From the NCBI GenBank assembly GCA_033032175.1, contig CM065318.1, forward strand, positions 17,918,001 to 17,982,000: a stretch of 64,000 bases of DNA, read 5' to 3'. The position numbers and the translations under genes were made by a program. Under the pieces are notes generated by a model. It did no database searches. It was not told where the DNA came from and saw nothing but the letters and a program-made list of their open reading frames with translations. Source of the DNA: Saturnia japonica. Its lineage: Eukaryota; Arthropoda; Insecta; Lepidoptera; Saturniidae. Shown here in pieces: positions 57,698 to 64,000 of this stretch; position 1 is the stretch's first letter, and every line of letters starts with the position of its first letter.

Positions 57698-58183
57698 TTA
57701 ACAGATTACGGAATAATAATAAATAGCAGCTTTCGCCATCACGTTCTTAACCCTGAAACTATAAAATTCTGAAGAAGAAACAGTCTTATTAAGAGGTTCT
57801 TTTGTCTTCTCATCACGTTTAGGTATATTAATGTGATAACCATCTTCTCCATGACAGAACATCAATGGATATTGTAAAGTATCATAAGTCCGATGTGTCT
57901 CACTGATTCGTATCAATTGCCTGCTCCTGCTATGGAGAACGATATCTCTTCTTTCAAAATCCTGTCCGACGATAAGCACTACCACTTCTTTAGCTTCAAG
58001 AGCATTGAAACGGCCTTTGTGTCCTTCAAAAGGTTTTCGATCAGCACTAATCACAAATTTCAACTCTTTTTGATTTATAGGAACTGAATCTATTGCAGCT
58101 TGAATATCCAAAATATACTTGTTGTGCTTGCAATCTGCAATTGATGAGTTAATTCTAAATTTAGTCAAGAGAATAGCCCACAT
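57698..58183 (-). pseudogene. Helitron-like N-terminal domain
   Basis: A 161-codon piece with RDIVLHSRSRQLIRISETHR, YDTLQYPLMFCHGEDGYHIN and SEFYSFRV, the conserved Helitron-like N-terminal domain that precedes Rep. It ends at a TAA at 57700-57698. The following conserved segment LLNQFLVDMYAKIETERL lies in a different frame between about 57715 and 57660, so there is a frame break here. Confidence 0.85.
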
Positions 58184-58571
58184 CGGATGTCTCTTTCTCT
58201 ATCATCATCACCAACAAAGTATATTTGAAGGAAAGCAGGCTTCTGGTCTGGTTCAGCCATCTTCCTAATCTATGGTAAACCTGTCCTTGAACTTTAAATA
58301 TTGTCATAAAATTACCTTCACTCATCGTTTTAGCTCCAAAAGACGTCATCCGAAAGCATCCATTGTACTTACGAACATTGAACAAAAAATGTTCTGACAT
58401 TGGATGCTGATGGGTAAGTAGACTATTTAAAGGTTCAGGATAGGGGCCAAGCTTGGAAAGCTGAACTTTACCACTGTTACAACACAATCCTGGAGTTTCA
58501 TCTTTCCATTTCAACGCATGACACCAGGGGCAAGGTAAACGTGACCCGAGAGTTACAATTTTGTCATTCAA
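58161..58571 (-). pseudogene. Helitron polyprotein: Cys-rich region and start of the N-terminal domain
   Basis: The frame reads LPCPWCHALKWKDETPGLCC, a CxxC...CC zinc-binding pattern typical of Helitron proteins, then NSGKVQLSKLGPYPEPLNSL, FLFNVRKYNGCFRMTSFGAK and FKVQGQVYHRLG. This matches the region just before the Rep domain in insect Helitrons. The stop near 58161 ends the frame and the next piece continues in another frame. Confidence 0.8.
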
Positions 58572-59341
58572 ATAATTAGTTTGACAATTTTATTTAAAAC
58601 CAGAAAGATACATAGAAGTCCAGGACCGTAATTTTTCTTTGTAGTATTTAGCTGAAATTGCTTGAAAAATATGTGGGTTTTTAACTTGATAATTTTTTTG
58701 AACTTTCTTAGAAACATCAGGATGATTTTGAATTTAATTTTTAGCAGCTTTTTTTTTATGTCAGGATGATTTATATTGTATTTTTTAACAGCCTCTATAT
58801 GAACTTCTTTATGGGTTTTCACATATTTTGAAGCAGCTTCTCTAAGTTGTTCAGCCCTTATTGCACCAGAAAATCTTTTTCTTCGTTTTTTTGCTCCTTT
58901 TGGTAGAAGTTGTATCTCCGGATCACAAATAGACATATGTACACTCTCGGATTGTTCGTTGACAGGAAATAATTCTGTAGAGTTATTAAGACTATTTGAT
59001 TGGATAACATCGTTGTTGATGGATTCAATCATCGGAACTGAAACTTTATAGTGGCCATTGTTAAAATTTCCAGTAAACCTTAGTCTTTTAACTCCGAGTA
59101 GTGCTTGTCCAAAAATAGCTATGAGGCAACCATTCTGATGTACTTGAAACTCATACGGAAATAGTTTTGCCGCTGCTTTAACTTCACACAGAGATGCTTG
59201 CGTGTCGAGCTTCGACATGTCTTCAAAATACGAATCTCTATTGTTGTAAGGTGCATTAAATGATTGCTGAGTAAAGTACTTGAACCTCTTGAACCCAGTT
59301 TTCAAACACATGATGCACAATTTGATTCCTGATATGAGCAC
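58568..59341 (-). pseudogene. Helitron polyprotein: OTU domain second half and basic repeat region
   Basis: From about 59275 downward this frame continues the OTU domain (FTQQSFNAPYNNRDSYFEDM, LCEVKAAAKLF, QVHQNGCLIAIFG) and includes NNGHYKVS, whose His fits the catalytic HY of OTU proteases. Next come a serine/asparagine-rich linker and a basic region, KGAKKRRKRFSGAIRA then EQLREAASKYVKTHKE. After about 58735 the true protein leaves this frame: a neighbouring frame reads NHPDV and NPHIFQA in short repeats of the Y-x3-HP-x3-A type that are common in this part of Helitron proteins. The last 50 residues of this frame are therefore out of frame. Confidence 0.7.
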
Positions 59342-59501
59342 TCATTGATATATCACCGTACAATAAAAACGATAACGAAGAAAAAAGACATGCACCGTCA
59401 CCGGGAATACTTATGTTAGACTCCATTGGTGTATTAAAATATTTTAATGCCTTAAAGTGATTATTGAAAGTAAACAATATAACAGTACTGGTAAGTATCA
59501 A
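59256..59501 (-). pseudogene. Helitron polyprotein start: OTU domain, first half
   Basis: The likely initiator ATG (MESNISIPGDGACLF) is at 59426-59424, giving about 56 codons before TAA at 59258-59256. GDGACLF carries the Asp and Cys expected of an OTU cysteine protease (Asp codon 59399-59397, Cys codon 59390-59388), followed by SSLSFLLYGD and HIRNQIVHHVFENW. OTU domains remove ubiquitin or cleave polyproteins; their role in Helitrons is not settled. A frame break near 59275 moves the rest into another frame. Confidence 0.75.
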
Positions 59502-59509
59502 GCAGTAAT

Positions 59510-61135
59510 TGAGTAATTATTTTAAATTAAATCATCACCAAAATATGGTGGTCTATTAAAATTCATTTTCAGGTGAAAGACTTAAATTATACTGTGACGT
59601 TGATGACAGATAAACATAGGTTTATTTGTTTTTTCATTAACTTATAACGCAGCTTAGTATTAGTAATAATTACTATTTATAAAACTGTGAATAAATTTAT
59701 TTTGTTATTAATACACTAACAAAAATGTAAGCTTGAATTGACTGAAAAGATTTTTAACCAAGAATACCATTTTGAAAAATTAGATTTTCTTGCGTCACGA
59801 GAAAAATTATTGGCTCAAGAATTATTTATGGGCAACAATTGATATCGTGACATGTTAAATGCGTAAGAATTCTGAGGTAGATGTGTGGGAGGAGGTGGGT
59901 GGATAAAAAATTTTTTTTCAAATTTAGGGTCTGTAGAAGCTAGCTCGGATATTAAAAATCTTAATTGTTAACACTCACCTCCGCAATCCATATTATGAGT
60001 AGGTTGTTATAAAATTCGCTATTAGATCATTTTTACATCACTTAAAGAAGACTCCTATCTAATTTGGAGTTCCTTAAATCCGTTCTTAGCTGACCTCTAC
60101 ATGGTAAAAGTAATATTCCTGCCAAATTTCAAGTCTTTAGGTCTTATAGTTCCAGAGATATCGTGATGAGTCAATCTATCTATAGTACACCTCCTATACA
60201 TCCTATACATAGTAGGTAAATAAAATAAATAGTATGAAGAATTTCTCATATAGTTTGAATAACGAAGAAACCGGAGTCTTTGTAGCAATATAACCTAAAA
60301 AATTAAGAACATAATTGTTTTTTTTTAATACCTACTACAATTACTATGCATTAAGTATTTTATAGTAATTTAGGAGTTATTTTACTAACGTGATAAAACA
60401 AATTTGTTGTGTGAAACAGTTTTGATTTACAAGTTTTAATTTAAGATCAAAAAATTAATTTGGATATCCAAAAATAACAACTGTTTGTTTATAGTTTTAA
60501 GTTTTCACTTCTGTCGGCAGTCCTCACGACTGCTATGTCTTATTTTTTTATATTTTCGTAACACCCTTTATGGTTCAGATGTGAAAAAGTATGAAATAAA
60601 AATCGTAATTTTATTTACGCTCTATAAATACACATTTGAAAGTCAAAAGAATTATAATTAATACAAAAACATCGCTATCATCGAGAAAATTATCAAGAAG
60701 GACTACAAGAAAATGTAAACATTTAATTAGATCCCATTAGTAAACACATCAATTGACATAGAATAATCATTTTCCAGTCATCACTATTATTGAAATAATT
60801 GTCCACCCCATAACAACCATTTTTATGATAAGCCCGCTTCGCATGATCTTTGAACTAAGCATCAAATGGGAAAGAATATTTAAATTTATACAAATGAGTT
60901 ATAAGACAGAAATTTACAAGAAGAATCCTTTTGTTCCCTCATACATTACTTCAATGAGGACTGAATTTCTTGCATGCACCTGAACATGTGGACTCTAAGC
61001 TGAATTGCAAGACAGATTATGGCTTAAGTCGACGCTACACGACGCGAAGGCATCCTACTGCACAGTGGATCCTGTACCTTTCATATAAGACATATTTTTA
61101 AAAATAAATTGATCATTTTTCTTATCTTAAGAAAG
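59510..61135. other. Non-coding stretch
   Basis: The first part may include the Helitron's 5' end, which I could not locate. At about 60110-60170, GCCAAATTTCAAGTCTTTAG and GTTCCAGAGATATCGTGATG read like a common dispersed insect repeat. No gene. Confidence 0.45.
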
Positions 61136-61139
61136 GTAG

Positions 61140-61395
61140 GCAGAGATAAATTTATTTGGAGATTTCTTTCTACTTGGGGCAGTTCGCCTGGTGGAATATC
61201 TCCAACCTACAGAAGATCGCAATTAAATAACATTGTGGTGGTTTACTGCGGTGAGTAAGGTTTCGAGAGCTCTTTGGGGTAGAGAGGTTGAAGGACGGCA
61301 ACGCGCTAGAGATACCTACGGTATTACAAGCGTCCATAGGTTACGTTAGTCGCTTACAATCAGGCAGGCCGTATGCTTGTTGCGTAGTATAAAAA
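61140..61395 (+). repeat. Family G dispersed repeat, long copy
   Basis: TTTGGAGATTTCTTTCTACT, GCCTGGTGGAATATCTCCAA, CCTACAGAAGATCGCAATTA, CTTTGGGGTAGAGAGGTTGA, CATAGGTTACGTTAGTCGCT and AGGCAGGCCGTATGCTTGTT link the 12.1 kb and 39.9 kb versions into one element. Confidence 0.7.
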
Positions 61396-62389
61396 AATCA
61401 TACGTTGTGGCGACAGATTATTTAAAAATAATAATGTCATGTACACAAAATCTTTAAACCAATATTCAACATATTGATCTGTAAAATCATGCACCTACAC
61501 TCCTTTTTGGTACGAAACCTTTTATAGACTAAATCTCTTCTTGAAAAATCAACGTAGGTACTATATTTATTTTGGTGTAATTTTCAATAAACTAGAATCT
61601 TCATTTCTAAATCGAAATTTGAAAATAAACTTATATAAGTTAAATATTCTCTGTTTTAATTTTTGAAGCTAAATATAAATAACAAACTAATTCAGATTTA
61701 CCAAAAATAGGTACTCTTTAAAATATTTCTACCAGTTTGCAAGTAAGGATATTTTACTATGCTATTTCTCCTATTTAAACTTAGATTTCATAATCTGTTT
61801 AATTTTTTTAAAATTATAATGCTAATGAAAATTATATATGGCATTCGGAAATCGATTTTATTTTAAATTATCCATCAAAAACAATTAATATTTTGTCCAA
61901 CGAATACCACAGCTCACTGTGCACGCCGAGCGTTGCTTGAAGTGTCAGGTTATGTCTGTAGAGCGTGTGAGGCGACACTCCGACTGTTGCAAACTCTAAT
62001 TGCAAGTATTATTGCAAGCGACGCGTTATACGAGAACGTTCAGACTAGATGCGAGTGCGGGCTCAATGCCTGCTCTAAACGGAGTACTTTGGCATTGCAT
62101 TGTTATGCCTAAACTTTCTTTCTTACACCAGAATTTTGGCAGCAGGTAAGAATTTTAGATAGGAAATAAAGATTTTTTTAGTGGTGACGCAAGCGTGATT
62201 AGGTTACGACTGTAATCTTGTTGAAAACTAAACACAACTGCTCACTCCGGTTTGTCACTTAACGGGTCTAGTTTTGAATTTTTTATTGCACATAACTTCC
62301 TCTGTGTATATCCATTAAAATAATATAAGTACTAATTATAAGTAATATTACATGGTAAAAAAAAAAAACAAAGAATATTCTCGAAATCT
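61396..62389. other. Non-coding stretch with a GC-richer patch
   Basis: Bases about 61905-62100 are GC-richer (GCACGCCGAGCGTTGCTTGA, GAGCGTGTGAGGCGACACTC, GATGCGAGTGCGGGCTCAAT) with no long frame. Unassigned; it could be a further repeat or a regulatory patch. Confidence 0.4.
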
Positions 62390-62500
62390 AATCTAATTTC
62401 TTGCCGGCTTTCTCGATGACTGGGATATTTTTCCGAACCGTTGACAGTGTTTTGACTTATATAAGTGCCTTATCAGGGCATCGATTAAATAAAGTAATTT
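62390..62500 (-). repeat. Family D dispersed repeat
   Basis: TTGCCGGCTTTCTCGATGAC, TGGGATATTTTTCCGAACCG and TAAGTGCCTTATCAGGGCAT are the inverted family D block. Confidence 0.65.
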
Positions 62501-62645
62501 TTAACCGACGTCAAAAAAAGGAGGATGGGTGATTCTTTTTTCGTTGGAAATGGGATACCTTAATGGTGGTCCTATTTCAATTTAATTGGCATTGAACCTT
62601 CAACTTCGCAGATTCACCAAGAAAATACTCAAAAACATTAAAGTT
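62501..62645 (+). repeat. Family F dispersed repeat
   Basis: TTAACCGACGTCAAAAAAAG, GAGGATGGGTGATTCTTTTT, GTTGGAAATGGGATACCTTA and CTTCGCAGATTCACCAAGAA are collinear with 45938-46110. Confidence 0.65.
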
Positions 62646-63730
62646 GGTTTTCTTTTTTGTTAATACATAATTGTCTTGTAGTACATTTCTCTATAACTAT
62701 CTCTATTGATTTTAATTTTTATTATCGTGGTATTAGGAAATCCATCGATAAAACTGCGAAAAAAATTTAACAAAGACTTTTGTATAGTCAATTCTTATTT
62801 TAGGTTTACCTGCGTTTTGTTTTAACAAGTTTTATACCACATTTTATGTATGTTTGAAAAACAACAGTAAACAATTTTCACAGTATCGCTGTTTTTAAGC
62901 CAATTGATTTATTTTTTTGCGCGGAGCTTTTCCGCGACGCGTGCACCTTCATACATTTTCATTTCGCCACAGTATCGCGTTATTTAATTTTGCCCGATGA
63001 AAACTCGCAGTGCGTGTTTTCCATTGTATTCCAAAATACAAAAGAACCTTAACATTTGCGAAATCCAGAAATTATTTTTACTTAGATTCATGACCGGTAT
63101 AATGATTAAAATGTAAGCAAGTCTATGATACTTTTATATAGCAGATCGAAATAATTATGGCTCATCTGCATTGTGTTTGGCCACTGATTTTCAGGACATA
63201 CGTTCGAGTTTACACAATAACTTTATTAGAAAGAAAGGAAGAGGAAAATCATTTATTGGACAATAAAACCACAAAACATACATACATGGGTCGAATAGGT
63301 CCCTGTCTTAGCATAATGCTGCAGGCCTTCAAGCGCAAGCACTGCAGCGCTGATATTCTGACAGGGCTTGTAGGTATGTACAATCTCACGGACGAATTAA
63401 CATAACAAGAATTTTAATTAATTAGACTAAATAATCGTAACCTTCATAACAATAAGCAACATATGTGCTATAATATATACATCTCCTAACTGTATACTGC
63501 TTACATATATACACATATTCCATAAACTTCCAGATAAAATGCTCACCACATGAGAAAAAAAATGTTTATATTTATTACGTTGATAGGTTTTTTTACTTTT
63601 ACAGAGAGCAAAGTGCGGCAAAATGTCCCTTACTGTGCCCAATTGTAAACACAGTATAAACTTAAAATGACAATGACAATTGAGAGATAGGCAATCTATC
63701 ACAATCCTCGCTGCCATGCAAGCCTATTAG
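62646..63730. other. Non-coding stretch
   Basis: No gene. Open frames of 82 and 96 codons at 63157-63405 and 63427-63717 are on opposite strands and match nothing I recognise. Confidence 0.45.
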
Positions 63731-63734
63731 CTTC

Positions 63735-63861
63735 TCGGCTGCTGGATATTCATTGGCTAATCCCGAAATGCGACCAAGCTAAAGAGTACTAATGTGATGG
63801 ATTTATCACCATGTAGTCGCGACCCAACAGGATAGAGAGATCCGAGAGCGTGACACGTCAA
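63735..63861 (+). repeat. Family A dispersed repeat fragment
   Basis: GGCTAATCCCGAAATGCGAC and ATGTAGTCGCGACCCAACAG correspond to the block amplified at 11.2 kb. Confidence 0.55.
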
Positions 63862-64000
63862 AATCAAAATCAAAATAATATTTGCTAAATTGACGCCCTA
63901 ACAAAATACTTATGAACGTCAAAACACTACTGCCGTTACGGACAAATATCCCAGTCATCGAGAAGAACCGGTAAGAAACTCGATCGGGTTTACTTTTCTT
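63862..64000 (+). repeat. Family D dispersed repeat, running off the window
   Basis: AAAATCAAAATCAAAATAAT, CTTATGAACGTCAAAACACT, ATATCCCAGTCATCGAGAAG and AACCGGTAAGAAACTCGATC follow family D order. The element continues past the window end. Confidence 0.7.

Larger units (their letters stand above)
54540..59501 (-). mobile_element. Autonomous-type Helitron, decayed, with an N-terminal OTU domain
   Basis: Reading from high to low coordinates, broken frames give one polyprotein in order: OTU-like cysteine protease, a basic repeat region, a Cys-rich N-terminal Helitron domain, the HUH Rep nuclease, a linker, and a Pif1-like helicase ending KNVVYKEVLSI. Rep plus helicase in one protein defines Helitrons, which move by rolling-circle replication of one strand. 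At least seven frame breaks, stops or deletions separate the pieces. The termini (a 5' TC and a hairpin with CTRR at the 3' end in canonical elements) could not be located by eye. No endonuclease domain follows the helicase, so it is not a full Helentron. Confidence 0.9.

Overview
The window looks like intergenic or intronic DNA from a lepidopteran (butterfly or moth) nuclear genome. I infer this from the high A+T content, the lack of any bacterial-style gene layout, and the mix of transposon relics: a CR1-type LINE whose ORF1 carries a zinc finger, RTE-clade LINE 3' ends with (ATG)n tails, a mariner, a Helitron with an OTU domain, a Ty3/gypsy integrase scrap, a tRNA-derived SINE, and several short dispersed families that I associate with moth genomes. 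I found no host protein-coding gene, no rRNA and no convincing free tRNA gene. Every recognisable protein belongs to a mobile element.

Layout. 0-11 kb: AT-rich DNA with short dispersed repeats and a tRNA-derived SINE nested in another repeat at 2.05 kb. 11.0-11.85 kb: a dispersed repeat whose 3' part has expanded into a 5-copy array of about 124 bp units. 12-16 kb: little, apart from a 66-codon open segment at 15.65 kb. 16.04-19.64 kb (minus strand): a nearly intact CR1-like LINE. Its ORF1 ends in the sequence A AAA AAC TAA and its ORF2 lies in the -1 frame with no upstream ATG; one frame break disables ORF2. 25.5-29.7 kb: LINE scraps, including three RTE 3' ends, one with its target duplication. 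35.77-36.25 kb: a G-rich dispersed element. 37.0 kb: a GATA/TATA-like cluster. 38.14-39.80 kb: a composite with inverted ends, a terminal hairpin, two (TA)n tracts, tandem repeats and an endonuclease-like coding scrap, read here as a Helentron-derived element. 40-46 kb: several short dispersed elements, two of them apparently full length. 46.79-47.95 kb: a mariner with both inverted repeats but an internally deleted transposase. 50.7-51.5 kb: a gypsy integrase fragment between 77-bp direct repeats. 54.54-59.50 kb (minus strand): a decayed autonomous Helitron (OTU, N-terminal domain, Rep, Pif1-like helicase) with identifiable lesions in the Rep tyrosine motif and the helicase C-terminal motif. 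60-64 kb: more dispersed repeats.

For brevity, dispersed families are lettered by what is shared between copies inside this window. A: copies at 11.0, 33.2, 25.2, 40.4, 41.6, 43.4 and 63.7 kb. B: ends in ACTAGC followed by a GC-rich stretch. C: at 5.2, 7.4 and 41.4 kb. D: contains CCCAGTCATCGAGAAG or close variants. E: inverted-repeat element starting ACCCGACT. F: contains GGATGTTCAGCCATAAC or related sequence. G: ends near GCCGTATGCTTGTTTG. None of these letters is a published name.

The elements do not work together as a pathway. The coherent units are the CR1 LINE (ORF1 RNA-binding protein plus ORF2 endonuclease/reverse transcriptase), the Helitron polyprotein, and the non-autonomous derivatives that would depend on autonomous copies elsewhere.
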